A stretch of 54,472 bases of DNA from Haloarcula amylolytica JCM 13557 (GCF_000336615.1 NZ_AOLW01000005.1:236-54707), one strand, 5' to 3'; shown: positions 34,887 through 44,629, counted from the first letter of the stretch. Made by a program: numbers and translations. Notes: generated by a model from the sequence alone, not told the origin.

Positions 34887-35276
34887 TCACTCGACGGGTT
34901 CCGTCCAGTGGACCGTGACCGACCCGACGACGAAGGCGTCTTTCGAGTCGGTGTCCCGTCGGAACTGGATCGTGTTCTTACCGAGGTGCAGTCGCTCGGG
35001 CGCAATCGTGTCCATCCAGAGCTGCCACCCCTCGCCAGGCGCGATGTCGAACCCCGACAGCGCCTCGCCGTTGACAACGATTTCGTGGTCGAAGTCCTCG
35101 ACGTCGAACACCTGCATCTGCACGTACGGGTCATCCGGTGACGAGGTGGAGATGTCGAAGGAAACCGGATCGGTCGAATCACCGGTGTACTCGGCCCAGG
35201 GAACGTCGAGCGAGTCCGCCGACGGGCCGAGGAGCTGCTGGAACTGACAGAGCGCGTAGTTGGCACGACGTGACAT
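34887..35276 (-). CDS. beta-rich conserved haloarchaeal protein
   Basis: A 129-residue protein predicted to be mostly beta strand ([39 protein letters not shown]), with no membrane segment or signal. I recall similar proteins in haloarchaea without known function; it may be a carbohydrate- or protein-binding sandwich. It diverges from mutS across a TATA region that reads as TATA on both strands. Confidence 0.65.
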   Translation of the reverse strand: MSRRANYALCQFQQLLGPSADSLDVPWAEYTGDSTDPVSFDISTSSPDDPYVQMQVFDVEDFDHEIVVNGEALSGFDIAPGEGWQLWMDTIAPERLHLGKNTIQFRRDTDSKDAFVVGSVTVHWTEPVE

Positions 35277-35297
35277 ACGGGTTACGTCTCCCGGGCG

Positions 35298-35308
35298 GTA
35301 TAAAAATC
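35298..35308. promoter_or_regulatory. shared TATA region between divergent genes
   Basis: The segment GTATAAAAAT (35298-35307) gives TATAAAAAT on the plus strand and ATTTTTATAC on the minus strand. It lies 26-31 nt upstream of the minus-strand ATG at 35276 (leaderless) and ~70 nt upstream of the mutS start. Both directions could use it, with opposing demands on the same TBP site. Confidence 0.45.
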
Positions 35309-35374
35309 AGTGGTCAGTTGCGGTCGCAGTGTCACCCAGAGGGAACAGAGCACGCACAGGAGAGCGGAGCGCCT

Positions 35375-38170
35375 ATGAGTAGGGGGCTGTTGCCAGTCGG
35401 TATGGACGCTGCGCTTGGCCCGCCCGAGAAGATGGCCGAGCTCGAGGAGGACCTGACGCCGATGATGGCGCAGTACTACGAGCTGTGCCGTCAGTACGAC
35501 GACGCCCTGGTCCTCTTTCAGGTCGGGGACTTCTACGAGGCCTTCTGTGCGGCCGCACAGCGGGTCGCCCGGCTGTGTGAGATCACGCTGACCCAACGCG
35601 AGGACTCGACCGGCGAGTACCCGATGGCCGGCATCCCCATCGACAACGCCGAGTCCTACGTCGAGACACTGCTGGACGCGGGCTATCGGGTCGCCATCGC
35701 CGATCAGGTCGAGGACCCCGACGAGGTCAGCGGCGTGGTCGAGCGGGCGGTGACGCGGATCGTCACCCCCGGCACACTCACGGAGAGCGAACTGCTGGGC
35801 GGGGCGGACAACAACTACGTCGCCGCCCTGACCGCTGGCGAGCGGTACGGGCTGGCGTTACTGGATATCTCGACCGGCGACTGCTACGCGACCAGTGTCG
35901 GCTCCGAAACCGCCGTCGCCGACGAACTCAGCCGGTTCGGCCCGGCGGAAGCCATCGTCGGGCCGGAGGTCGACGTGGACCGGGACGCCGTCTTCGGCCC
36001 GGCCTGTCTGGTGACGCGGTACGACGCGGCCGCCTTCGACCGGGAGCGCGCCGAGGACCGCGTGGGGCAGTATTTCGGCCCGCCGGAGCGCCTGCTCGCC
36101 GGCGACGCGGAAATCCGGGCCTGTGGCGGCCTGCTGGCCTACGCTGAGTACACCCGCGGCAGCAGCGGCGCGGTCGGCCCCGACGGCGAACCGGTCGACG
36201 CGGACGTGGACCCCGCCGGCACGCTCGACTACCTCAACCATCTCACGCGGTACGACCCGCGGGAGTACATGCTACTCGACGCCGTGGCCGTCGAGAGCCT
36301 CGAACTGTTCGAGCGGCGCTCGGTCCGGGGCCACGAGAACCGCACGCTAGTGGACACGGTCGACGAGACCGCCTGTGCGCTGGGGCGGCGGAAGCTGACC
36401 GACTGGCTCCGCCGGCCGCTGCTGGACGCCGACCGCATCGAGGCCCGCCACGGGGCGGTCGCGGAACTCCAGCGAGACCCCGCGACCCGCGAAGCGCTCT
36501 CGGGTCTGCTCGCGGATGTGTACGACCTCGAACGGCTCATCTCGCGTGTCTCTCGCGGCCGGGCGAACGCGCGCGATCTCCGGTCGCTGGCCGCCACGCT
36601 GTCGGTCGTGCCGGACATCCGGGACCACCTCGCGGACGCCGACGCCCGGCTGCTCGCGGACCTGCACGCCACGCTGGACCCGCTGGTCGACACCCGCGAG
36701 GAAATCGAGGCAGCGATCCGCCCGGACCCGCCACAGCAGGTGACCGAGGGCGGCGTCATCCGCGAGGGCTACGACGAGGAACTGGACCGGCTGCGCTCGA
36801 CCGAGCAGTCGGGCAAGCAGTGGATCGAGGACCTCGAAGCTAGCGAGCGCGAGCGCACCGGCATCGACTCGCTGAAGGTCGGCCACAACTCGGTGCATGG
36901 CTACTACATCGAGGTGACCAACGCCAATCTCGATTCCGTCCCCGATGACTACCAGCGCCGCCAGACGCTGAAAAACAGCGAGCGCTACTACACGCCGGAA
37001 CTCAAGGAGCGCGAAGAGGAGATCCTCCGGGCCGAGAGCGCGGCCGACGATCTGGAGTACGACCTGTTCTGTGCGGTCCGTGACGAGGTGGCCGGCGAGG
37101 CCGAGCGCGTGCAGGCGCTTGCCGACCGCCTCGCCCGACTGGACGTGCTGGTCTCCTTCGCCGAGGTCGCGGCGCAGTACGACTACTGCCGACCCACCGT
37201 CGGCGGCGACGGCATCGATATCACCGCCGGCCGCCACCCGGTCGTCGAGCGGACCGAGGACGCCTTCGTCCCCAACGACACGCATCTGGGCAGCGGGCCA
37301 GTCCCGGCGAGTGGAGACGGAAGCGGCGTCGCGGCGGACGATATACAGCCCTTCCTCGCTGTCGTCACGGGGCCGAACATGAGCGGGAAATCGACGTACA
37401 TGCGTCAGGTCGCGCTGATCTGCCTGCTCGCACAGGCGGGGAGCTTCGTCCCCGCGAAGGCGGCCGACCTCCCGATTCTCGACCGGGTGTTCACCCGCGT
37501 CGGGGCCAGCGACGACATCGCCGGCGGCCGCTCGACGTTCATGATCGAGATGACCGAACTGGCGACGATTCTGGACGCGGCGACGGCCGACTCGCTGGTC
37601 CTGCTGGACGAGGTCGGTCGCGGCACGTCGACAGCCGACGGGCTGGCTATCGCCCGCGCCGTCACGGAGCATCTCCACGACGAGGTCGGCGTGTACACGC
37701 TGTTTGCGACCCACCACCACGACCTGACGGCCGTCGCCGCGGCGCTGCCCGGCGCGACCAACCGCCACTTCGAGACCAGCCGCGAGGACGACGACGTGCG
37801 CTTCGACCACGAACTCGCGCCCGGTCCCGCGGCGGCCTCCTACGGCGTCGAGGTGGCGAGCATGGCGGGCGTGCCCGAATCCGTCGTCGACCGGTCGCGG
37901 GACCTCCTGACGGATGCCGAGACGGCCGACTCCGACACAGATTCCACTGCCACGGAGACTGGGCCGACGGAGAACGGAACAGCGGTGGCCTCGGCCGGCG
38001 AGGGTGGAGCGGACGGCCACACACAGGAGGCGCTTCGGACGAACGGGTCGGCTTCCGAGGCCGAACTGCCGGCGGCCGTGGCAGAGCAACTGGCGTCGCT
38101 CGATGTCGCGACGATGACGCCCATCGAGGCGATGAACGCGCTCGCGGACCTGCAGGACCGACTTGAATAA
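35375..38170 (+). CDS. mutS: DNA mismatch repair protein MutS
   Basis: A 931-residue MutS1. The mismatch-reading Phe-x-Glu is in [12 protein letters not shown], connector and lever domains follow, and the ATPase has Walker [15 protein letters not shown] and Walker [15 protein letters not shown]. After the ATPase an acidic, disordered stretch (Asp/Ser/Thr/Glu) precedes a short C-terminal helix-turn-helix that could dimerise. The ATG at 35375 has a GGAG five bases before it; the ATG at 35402 is a plausible alternative and many homologues begin there. mutL is not next to it, whereas in many haloarchaea it is. Confidence 0.95.
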   Translation: MSRGLLPVGMDAALGPPEKMAELEEDLTPMMAQYYELCRQYDDALVLFQVGDFYEAFCAAAQRVARLCEITLTQREDSTGEYPMAGIPIDNAESYVETLLDAGYRVAIADQVEDPDEVSGVVERAVTRIVTPGTLTESELLGGADNNYVAALTAGERYGLALLDISTGDCYATSVGSETAVADELSRFGPAEAIVGPEVDVDRDAVFGPACLVTRYDAAAFDRERAEDRVGQYFGPPERLLAGDAEIRACGGLLAYAEYTRGSSGAVGPDGEPVDADVDPAGTLDYLNHLTRYDPREYMLLDAVAVESLELFERRSVRGHENRTLVDTVDETACALGRRKLTDWLRRPLLDADRIEARHGAVAELQRDPATREALSGLLADVYDLERLISRVSRGRANARDLRSLAATLSVVPDIRDHLADADARLLADLHATLDPLVDTREEIEAAIRPDPPQQVTEGGVIREGYDEELDRLRSTEQSGKQWIEDLEASERERTGIDSLKVGHNSVHGYYIEVTNANLDSVPDDYQRRQTLKNSERYYTPELKEREEEILRAESAADDLEYDLFCAVRDEVAGEAERVQALADRLARLDVLVSFAEVAAQYDYCRPTVGGDGIDITAGRHPVVERTEDAFVPNDTHLGSGPVPASGDGSGVAADDIQPFLAVVTGPNMSGKSTYMRQVALICLLAQAGSFVPAKAADLPILDRVFTRVGASDDIAGGRSTFMIEMTELATILDAATADSLVLLDEVGRGTSTADGLAIARAVTEHLHDEVGVYTLFATHHHDLTAVAAALPGATNRHFETSREDDDVRFDHELAPGPAAASYGVEVASMAGVPESVVDRSRDLLTDAETADSDTDSTATETGPTENGTAVASAGEGGADGHTQEALRTNGSASEAELPAAVAEQLASLDVATMTPIEAMNALADLQDRLE

Positions 38171-38179
38171 CAGCCGCGG

Positions 38180-38896
38180 TCAACTATCGCTGGCACTGGC
38201 CCGTTCGTCGTGTGGGCAGGCGAACATGGTCGCGACGAGCTTCTGTTCGGCGGCCCGCAAGTGCTTGTGCAGCGTTGGCTCCGAGATGTCGAGGAGTTCA
38301 GCCAGATCCGCGGCCGTTGCCCCGCGGGGCCAGTTGTAGTACCCCGCTTCGTGGGCCGTCGCGAGAACTTCCTGCTGGCGGTCGGTCAGTGGCTCGGTGT
38401 GGGACGTGTAGTTCTGGAACCCGAACAGCGGCACGATGGAATCGCGCTGTTTCTTCGCCGCGAGTTCGGCATCCGAGTGGGCCGTCAGGAACGAATCGAT
38501 AACCGCGGCCGTATCGGTTTGGTTCGGGACATCGGCTACGATAGTCCCCTGTCCATCGACACTCCGGGCAGTCTGTGGGACTGCCCCGGCGTCCGCGAGC
38601 GAGACAACGGGACAGTTGTCCCGCACGTTGATTTCGACGAGCCCACCGTCGCTGGTGCACTCAATCACCCGCGCCGCACCGCTGTTTTCGTCCTCGATGC
38701 GTTCGACAAGCCGGCCGGGGCGAGCACCCTCGACCGAAAAAAACTCGGCGTACGTGTCGTCTGTCTGGGGGAGACATTTTTCGAGAATCACGGAACACGA
38801 TTCGGCTGCAGACACCGAAACGAAGGGATACGACCCATCAGAGAGGGTAAACTTCACACGGGTGACCGCCCGGCCGTTACCAGACTGTTGGGACAT
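38180..38896 (-). CDS. Bat-type HTH transcriptional regulator
   Basis: A 238-residue regulator of the bacterio-opsin activator (HTH_10) type. The N-terminal ~150 residues are a sensor-like region with several Cys; the C-terminal domain is the HTH (LTDRQQEVLATAHEAGYYNW then ISEPTLHKHLRAAEQKL). A CGATATATGCC box at ~38931 supports the ATG at 38896 with a short leader. It diverges from the HalOD1 gene and overlaps neither mutS nor it. Confidence 0.85.
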   Translation of the reverse strand: MSQQSGNGRAVTRVKFTLSDGSYPFVSVSAAESCSVILEKCLPQTDDTYAEFFSVEGARPGRLVERIEDENSGAARVIECTSDGGLVEINVRDNCPVVSLADAGAVPQTARSVDGQGTIVADVPNQTDTAAVIDSFLTAHSDAELAAKKQRDSIVPLFGFQNYTSHTEPLTDRQQEVLATAHEAGYYNWPRGATAADLAELLDISEPTLHKHLRAAEQKLVATMFACPHDERASASDS

Positions 38897-39016
38897 ACAT
38901 AAATGCAACCGGCATACTGTGAAGAGTGTTGGCATATATCGTGTTTCGGCGTTTACTATGCTAGCCACACTGAACTTTACATCTACAAGACAAATACAAC
39001 ATGAGGTCAGAGAACC

Positions 39017-39268
39017 GTGTCCGGAATATCACCAACCGTTATAGAAGTCCACGGCACCGACCAGTCCATCGTCACGGCAGTCGTTCGCGCTGTCGCGACC
39101 GCCGAGAGACGGCCGGTCGAGACACTCCCTCCACTGGCCGACAGTATCAATCCGGATGCACTGACGACGTGCATCGCTGATTCGAACACCAACGGCCATG
39201 TGGCGTTCGACTACAGCGGCTACCGCGTGGTCGTCGACACCGATGGAACGGTTACTGTGGACGGCTAA
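39017..39268 (+). CDS. HalOD1 output-domain protein
   Basis: An 83-residue single-domain protein. ETLPPLADSINPDALTTC and the terminal YRVVVDTDGTVTVDG match halobacterial output domain 1, found alone or fused to receivers and PAS domains in haloarchaeal signalling. The start is a GTG at 39017; no in-frame ATG exists upstream. Divergent from the Bat-type regulator. Confidence 0.75.
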   Translation: MSGISPTVIEVHGTDQSIVTAVVRAVATAERRPVETLPPLADSINPDALTTCIADSNTNGHVAFDYSGYRVVVDTDGTVTVDG

Positions 39269-39273
39269 AGCGG

Positions 39274-39993
39274 TTACGGCGGCTCGAGCGAGACGAACTC
39301 CAGCCCTTTCTCGGCGAGCAACTGACGCGCTCGGTCAGTCACCGACGGAGCGACGAGGATGCCCCGGACCTCGGTATCGGCGTGCAGGTCGCGCTCCAGG
39401 GCATCGACGTACCGACCCAGTTGGCCGACGGCGTCGGGACCCACGCGTCGGCGCTTGAGTTCGAGTATCGTCGTCCGGCCGTCGGCGTCCTCGCCGTAGA
39501 TGTCGACTGCACCAGCGGGGGTCTCGCGTTCGGTCGCAAGCGGCGTAAAGCCCGACTCCACCAGCGCCGGCTCGTCGAGGATGCGGTCTTTCAGATCGGC
39601 CTCCGTTCCGGTGAGCGCGAGGTCCTTGGAGTCGGTCACGTCGAAGGCGGCGGCGTGGGCGACCGTTTCAAAGGCCACTTCGAGCGACTCCTCGGGGGTC
39701 GACCGCGTGGAGCGGACGACCAGCGAGCCGTCGTCGACGCTGATGCTGTGCTCACAGCCCGGCGGCTGCCAGTTCACCGGCTGTTGGCCCTCGTCGGTGT
39801 GGACCAGCGCGGCCCCGTCGGGCTTGAGCATCACATGGCGGTCGCCGAGCCCCAGCGAACTGGCCGCTCGGCCCTCGTACTCGACCGTACAGGTGCCGAC
39901 GAGCGTCACCAGCGCGCCGCGGTCGGCGTTGCGCGACGCGAGGTCCAGCGCGTCGGTGGGGTCGGGGTAGGTCAGCGTCTCGACGGCGGTCAC
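39274..39993 (-). CDS. nucS: endonuclease NucS (EndoMS)
   Basis: A 239-residue nuclease that cuts DNA at mismatches and flaps. The N-terminal dimerisation/DNA-binding domain (CTVEYEG, LKPDGAALVHTDEG) is followed by the RecB-like nuclease core with GAVDIYGED and ILELKRR (the D-E-x-K set). The C-terminal PCNA-binding tail of the family may be shortened here. Starts with GTG at 39993. It lies 9 nt downstream of the 40003 gene and about 1.1 kb from the end of mutS. Confidence 0.93.
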   Translation of the reverse strand: MTAVETLTYPDPTDALDLASRNADRGALVTLVGTCTVEYEGRAASSLGLGDRHVMLKPDGAALVHTDEGQQPVNWQPPGCEHSISVDDGSLVVRSTRSTPEESLEVAFETVAHAAAFDVTDSKDLALTGTEADLKDRILDEPALVESGFTPLATERETPAGAVDIYGEDADGRTTILELKRRRVGPDAVGQLGRYVDALERDLHADTEVRGILVAPSVTDRARQLLAEKGLEFVSLEPP

Positions 39994-40002
39994 GGGTGGC
40001 GG

Positions 40003-40440
40003 TTAGCGGTCCCCGCGTAAAAAGGACGCGTCGTCAGGGCAGTGGACGGACGAAGCGCGGTTTCGGAGCGACGCGAGCAGGGCGCGACGAACAGTTTCCG
40101 GGTCGCAGCCGTCGCTATCGAGGGCGCGACAGGCCTCGTCCTTGCGGTCGACCCACCACCTCCGAAACGCATCAGCGTCGGTAGTGCGGGCCAGAACGAT
40201 ATCGTCGAGGTCCGACAGCGTCGGATCGAGCCAGCAAACGGTGTAGGTCCGGACCGACCCGTCAAGCACGACCAACCGGTCGTGGGTGGCATCGATGGCA
40301 GCGAGGACAGCCGACGCCGTCCAGTCGTTTCCGAGCGGTCGGGACTGGGCGATGGGGTCGGCGTCGACGCCCCAGTGTGCGATGCGGCAGTCGTAGCGGC
40401 CGTCGGGACGGGCGACAGCGACGAGCGTTCGACGACCCAT
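40003..40440 (-). CDS. uncharacterised haloarchaeal protein upstream of nucS
   Basis: A 145-residue acidic protein beginning MGRRTLVAVARPDGRYD with an alpha/beta layout (YDCRIAHWG, RLVVLDGSVRTYTVCWLDP) and two conserved Trp. It resembles a haloarchaea-specific family of unknown function (DUF6735, from memory). The stop is 9 nt from the nucS start, so the two are probably one operon and may act together in DNA repair. Confidence 0.65.
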   Translation of the reverse strand: MGRRTLVAVARPDGRYDCRIAHWGVDADPIAQSRPLGNDWTASAVLAAIDATHDRLVVLDGSVRTYTVCWLDPTLSDLDDIVLARTTDADAFRRWWVDRKDEACRALDSDGCDPETVRRALLASLRNRASSVHCPDDASFLRGDR

Positions 40441-40606
40441 CAGGGACCACCGAGCGTGTAAGCGGGCATGGGGTTCCGTGGCTCCGTGGTCCTATTTGAA
40501 CGCTGGCCTACAGGATGCCTATCGAGTGCCCGCCAGCCCCACTGAAATCGTCGACCATTGGTAACCCGGCACAACCCTCAAGTAGTACGTTCACGTATCA
40601 TTACAT

Positions 40607-40894
40607 ATGATGGTGAGCGAGTGGCTCTACGGCGCAATCGCGCTTCTCGTGGGGCTCCACGTCCTGACCATGCTGTACGCGTACCGGCACCGGGGTGACC
40701 CAGCCGGTGCGACCGGGCAGGGCGATACTGAAGGGCGCCGTGGCAGCGCCACCGACGACAGCACTGAATCCATCGACTGCCCCCACTGCGGGGCGAGGAA
40801 CGAGCAGGACTACCAGTTCTGCCGGCAGTGCGTCGCCGACCTGACGAGCGGGAGCCCGCAGCGCCAGCCGACGGACCGAAGCCAGCCGTACTGA
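40607..40894 (+). CDS. membrane-anchored zinc-ribbon protein
   Basis: A 95-residue protein with one N-terminal membrane helix (residues ~6-28), a Ser/Thr/Asp linker, and a C-terminal double-Cys ribbon (CPHCGARNEQDYQFCRQCVADL, with spacing CxxC, 10, CxxC). The ribbon should be cytoplasmic. The start could be the adjacent ATG three bases on. Function unknown; similar membrane-plus-ribbon proteins occur throughout haloarchaea. Confidence 0.72.
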   Translation: MMVSEWLYGAIALLVGLHVLTMLYAYRHRGDPAGATGQGDTEGRRGSATDDSTESIDCPHCGARNEQDYQFCRQCVADLTSGSPQRQPTDRSQPY

Positions 40895-40963
40895 CCGTTT
40901 ACAAGGCCGGGGTCGAATCAACCGGATTGAGCGCTGCTGTCGGCCAAAGTATTTATTTCCCCC

Positions 40964-40975
40964 AAATATATATTT
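40964..40975 (+). promoter_or_regulatory. palindromic AT box of the PH-like gene
   Basis: AAATATATATTT is a perfect 12-base palindrome centred ~33 nt before the GTG at 41003. It can serve as a TATA box, giving a leaderless or almost leaderless transcript; the symmetry means it could read both ways, though no divergent gene starts near it. Confidence 0.5.
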
Positions 40976-41002
40976 GAATATACTGACGAACGGGGGTAGA
41001 CT

Positions 41003-42298
41003 GTGGAAACCGTTATCGACGTACGTTCCTCGGGTCGACCGGAGATATTCGAGCGAGCGAACACCGACGGGCTGTTCGGACGCACGCGCCGCCTTCAGCA
41101 GCCGCTGGGGCAGTATCTACGGGGGACAGAGACGCCACGATATCTCGCGTACAACGACCGGTCCGGCGTCGTCGCTGCCCGGGGGAACAACGAGTCGCTC
41201 ACGCCGGCCGGCGACTACCGCGCGTATCTGCTTGCAACGAACATCCGGGTCGTGTTCGTCGTCGGCGACGACAACGGTGACCGGGCCATCTCGCTGCCCC
41301 ACGAAGACATCGTGGCCGTACACTGTACGTCGGGGCTCCGCACGTCGACACTCGAAATCGTCACCGTCGACGAAGACCGCTGGGCGTTCGAATGTAAGGG
41401 CGATCTAGCGCCAGTACGGACGTTCATCGACGAAGCCACACAGGTCTGGACCCGTACGCTAACCGAACTCGACCGGGCAGAATCCCAGGTCGAGGCTGCA
41501 ACGGCGGCACTGGAGGCGGCGAACCCCGACGCAGCAGCCACGCACATCACGGCCGCACAGGAGGCACTCGATAGCGGACGGGAACGGGTCGAATCGCTGG
41601 GAGAGGGAGCGACAGCGACCATCGATACACGCCTCCAGTCAACGCAAGCACAGATCGACACCAGCCAGCGCCGACGGCACGTCAGGGCGGCCGAGGAGCA
41701 CCGCGACGCGGCCCGGTACGCGTGGGAGGACCTGGCGTACGAGCGGGCCGCGGATGCGTACGCACAGGCCAGCATCGAGTACGACCGAGCGCTGGCGGTA
41801 ACGGCACCGGAGCCGTCGGTAGAAGCCATCACGGACGCACGGGACGCAGTCGAGGCGGAATACGCCGAGCTCCTCTCGGCCCCAGTCGACGCGGCACAGG
41901 CGGCTGCGGGCGCGGCCAGAGCCGCGACGGACCCGGCAGCGCGGGCCACACATTGGGAAGCCGCCCTCGACCGATACCGGACGGCGTACGAACTGGACTG
42001 GGGTCGTGACCGCCGCTTCGACGGCGACCGGGCGTCGCTCCGGCAAGCGCTCGCGGACATCGCCGTTGCACTGGTGGATGCACACCGTGAAGCGGGGCGA
42101 CAGGAGCTACGCGAGGCCAGCGACGAGTCGAAGCGAGAGGCACCCGGAATCGCGTGCGAAGACGCAGCGGCACACTTCGAGCGCGCACGCGAGGTGGCCG
42201 CCGAACTCGTGCCCGACAGACGCGAGCCGTCAGCGGACGAACTGGCCGCCGTATCCGAACAGGGTGTCAGTGCCGAGTCAGCGTCCAAAGGTCGGTAA
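41003..42298 (+). CDS. PH-like domain and coiled-coil protein
   Basis: A 431-residue protein. Residues ~45-130 read as a PH-like (bacterial bPH type) fold: YLLATNIRVVFVVGDD, then ISLPHEDIVAVHC and TVDEDRWAFECKG. The rest (~135-431) is Ala/Glu/Arg-rich helix with heptad spacing and several aromatic-poor repeats, so it is probably a long coiled-coil or helical bundle. The GTG start at 41003 follows the AT box. Function unknown; may be a scaffold or membrane-linked sensor. Confidence 0.7.
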   Translation: METVIDVRSSGRPEIFERANTDGLFGRTRRLQQPLGQYLRGTETPRYLAYNDRSGVVAARGNNESLTPAGDYRAYLLATNIRVVFVVGDDNGDRAISLPHEDIVAVHCTSGLRTSTLEIVTVDEDRWAFECKGDLAPVRTFIDEATQVWTRTLTELDRAESQVEAATAALEAANPDAAATHITAAQEALDSGRERVESLGEGATATIDTRLQSTQAQIDTSQRRRHVRAAEEHRDAARYAWEDLAYERAADAYAQASIEYDRALAVTAPEPSVEAITDARDAVEAEYAELLSAPVDAAQAAAGAARAATDPAARATHWEAALDRYRTAYELDWGRDRRFDGDRASLRQALADIAVALVDAHREAGRQELREASDESKREAPGIACEDAAAHFERAREVAAELVPDRREPSADELAAVSEQGVSAESASKGR

Positions 42299-42328
42299 TT
42301 GTTTATCAGCGGAGAGTCGGGTATCGGT

Positions 42329-43312
42329 ATGCGCTTTGGCATTATTTCGACGGCGAAAATCGCACGCAAGGACGTGATTCCGGGCATCCAGAAGTCGGAC
42401 CACACGGTCGCGGCAATCAGCTCCAGAACCCGAGACCGTGCCGGCGAGGTCGCCGAGGGCCTCGGTATCGACAGTGCCTTCGGCGACTACGAGACGATGT
42501 TCGCCGAGGCGGACATCGACGCGGTGTACAACCCGCTTCCGAACGCGCTCCACGCCGAGTGGAGCCAGCGGGCCGCCGACCACGGGCTCGACGTGCTCTG
42601 TGAGAAGCCACTGACCGTCGACACTGCCGGGGCAGTGGACCTCTTCGACTACTGTGCCGAGCAGGGCGTCACGCTGATGGAGGCGTTCATGTATCAGTTC
42701 CACCCGCGGACCCGGCGGGCAAGGGAAATCGTCGAAACCGAACTTGGCGAGGTACACACCGTCGACGCGTCGTTCAAGTTCTCGCTTGACGACTCCAGTA
42801 ACATCCGGCTGGACCCGGAACTGGCCGGCGGGAGCCTGATGGACGTGGGCTGTTACGCCGTCAGCGCGGCCCGGGGCTTCCTCGGCGAGCCGGACCGGGC
42901 GTTTGCCCATGCCCGGGATTCCCGGGACAGCGGTGTGGACACGAACTTCAGCGGCGTCCTCTCGTACGACGACGGGCGCGTCGCCTCGGTTTCCTGCGGG
43001 TTCGACGGGCCGAGACGGGAGTACTACCGGGTCGAGACCGACGACGGCTGGCTCGAAGCGCCGAACTGCTTCGGCCCGGAACACGACGAGTCAGTCTCGC
43101 TGACGTACAGCGTCGACGGCCGCGAGGTCACAGAGACGTTCGACCCGGTTGACCACTATCAGTTGCAGGTCGAGGCGTTCGCGGACGCCGTCGAGAACGA
43201 CGAGACGCCGCCCATCGACCGGGCCGAGACGCTGGGGAACATGCGCGCCATGGACGCGCTGGCCCGGAGCGCGGACACCGGCCAGCCGGTCGACATCGCC
43301 AGTCCCGAGTGA
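42329..43312 (+). CDS. Gfo/Idh/MocA family oxidoreductase
   Basis: A 327-residue sugar-type dehydrogenase. The NAD(P) motif near the start (GIISTAKIARKDVIPGI), LCEKPLTV with its Lys, and the substrate-side GGSLMDVGCYAVSAA are family hallmarks; the C-terminal beta sheet domain follows. Substrates could be glucose-fructose, dihydrodiol or xylose-like; the sequence does not decide. A TTTATCAG-type box is within 30 nt upstream. It is followed by an aldo/keto reductase 73 nt on. Confidence 0.85.
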   Translation: MRFGIISTAKIARKDVIPGIQKSDHTVAAISSRTRDRAGEVAEGLGIDSAFGDYETMFAEADIDAVYNPLPNALHAEWSQRAADHGLDVLCEKPLTVDTAGAVDLFDYCAEQGVTLMEAFMYQFHPRTRRAREIVETELGEVHTVDASFKFSLDDSSNIRLDPELAGGSLMDVGCYAVSAARGFLGEPDRAFAHARDSRDSGVDTNFSGVLSYDDGRVASVSCGFDGPRREYYRVETDDGWLEAPNCFGPEHDESVSLTYSVDGREVTETFDPVDHYQLQVEAFADAVENDETPPIDRAETLGNMRAMDALARSADTGQPVDIASPE

Positions 43313-43385
43313 AACGTAAATCGGGCGTGTACCACGACACGACGAGCGCGAAACGGTTTTGACTGCGGCGGATGAGGCACGTACT

Positions 43386-44225
43386 GTGACACCCCCAACA
43401 GTGACGCTTCCGAGTGGCGACGAACTACCGATGGTCGGCGTCGGGACGTGGGACATCGACGGCGATACGCTTCAGGAGTCCGTTCGAGCGGGGCTCGATG
43501 CGGGCTACGCCCACGTCGACACCGCCGAGGGCTACAAGAACGAAGCGGAGATCGGCGAGGCCCTGGCCGACTACGACCGCGAGGACGTGTTCCTCACGTC
43601 GAAGGTGCTGCCCAAGCACCTCGATTACGAGTCCGTCATCGAAGCCTGTGAGGCGTCGCTCGACCGCCTCGGGACCGACTACCTCGACCTGTATCTCGTT
43701 CACTGGCCGAACCCCGCTGTCTCTATCCGCGAGACGATGAACGCGATGGCGACGCTCCACGACCAGGGGAAGATCCGCAACGTCGGCGTCTCGAACTTCA
43801 GCGCGTACCAGCTCGGTGCCGCCCAGCACGTCGCCGACGTGCCCATCGCCGTCAATCAGATCGAGTACCATCCCTGGAACACCCAGAACCAGGTCGTCGA
43901 GTTCTGCCGCGACACCGACACCGTCGTCGAGGCGGCCGCGCCGCTGGGTCGGACCGAGGTGTTCGCCGACGACGTCATTCAGGACCTAGCCGAGAAATAC
44001 GACAAGTCGCCGGCCCAGGTCATCCTGAAGTGGGCGGTCGAGAACGACGTGGTGGTGCTACCGAAGTCCTCCTCGCCCGAGCACGTCCGACAGAACCTCG
44101 CGTTGTCCGACTGGGAACTCGACGCCGCCGACCGCGAGCGAATCGATGCCATCGAACGCGAGCAGGCGGTCTACGACACCGGCGTCAACGACTGGGACGA
44201 CGACACCTACGGCATCTCGCAGTAG
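43386..44225 (+). CDS. aldo/keto reductase (type 1)
   Basis: A 279-residue AKR. The tetrad is visible: Asp in HVDTAEGY, Tyr in AEGYKNE, Lys in TSKVLPK, and His in LVHWPN; the NADPH site is in VVLPKSSSPEHVRQNL. A GTG start at 43386 fits the family N-terminus (TPPTVTLPSGDELPMVG); no ATG is nearby. Together with the oxidoreductase upstream it suggests carbohydrate or carbonyl metabolism. Confidence 0.88.
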   Translation: MTPPTVTLPSGDELPMVGVGTWDIDGDTLQESVRAGLDAGYAHVDTAEGYKNEAEIGEALADYDREDVFLTSKVLPKHLDYESVIEACEASLDRLGTDYLDLYLVHWPNPAVSIRETMNAMATLHDQGKIRNVGVSNFSAYQLGAAQHVADVPIAVNQIEYHPWNTQNQVVEFCRDTDTVVEAAAPLGRTEVFADDVIQDLAEKYDKSPAQVILKWAVENDVVVLPKSSSPEHVRQNLALSDWELDAADRERIDAIEREQAVYDTGVNDWDDDTYGISQ

Positions 44226-44231
44226 TCTCCG

Positions 44232-44417
44232 ATGGTCACACCGCCCGCACTGGACCGCTGGGACGCCACGGCCGCGGCGAGCATTGCCGCTTTGCTTGTC
44301 GTGGCGTACGTCCTGGTTCCGAACCCGACAGTCCAGTACGGGGCGTGGCTGGTCGTCTTCTGCATCTGGATGGCCTGGTTCGTCTCTTTCGGTGCCAGAT
44401 GGTTATACGGGCCCTAG
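44232..44417 (+). CDS. small membrane protein, unknown
   Basis: A 61-residue protein with two membrane helices (~14-30 and ~36-55, AAASIAALLVVAYVLV and GAWLVVFCIWMAWFVSF). It starts 7 nt after the aldo/keto reductase and is probably cotranscribed. No recognised family. Confidence 0.65.
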   Translation: MVTPPALDRWDATAAASIAALLVVAYVLVPNPTVQYGAWLVVFCIWMAWFVSFGARWLYGP

Positions 44418-44491
44418 AGGAGTTCGTTGAAGCTTTTACTCGATTCCGTGTCAGCGGAGATTTATTTACTCCCGCTCTCTATACGCACTTG

Positions 44492-44629
44492 ATGCCCCGT
44501 ATCGAAGTCTCGGAAAACCTGTACCGGCAGATCGAGAGCGAAGCCAACAACGACGACTTCAACGACACGCTGTGGAAGATGGTGGGCTCCTATCGGCGGA
44601 CGAACAACCCGGAAGCGGACCAGACGTAA
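44492..44629 (+). CDS. ribbon-helix-helix-like small protein
   Basis: A 45-residue protein starting MPRIEVSENLYRQIESEA, then NTLWKMVGSYRR-like helix, with the look of an antitoxin/RHH DNA-binding N-terminus. A GATTTATTTACT box at ~44459 gives a leaderless start. No toxin gene adjoins it. Shorter than most finders report. Confidence 0.6.
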   Translation: MPRIEVSENLYRQIESEANNDDFNDTLWKMVGSYRRTNNPEADQT

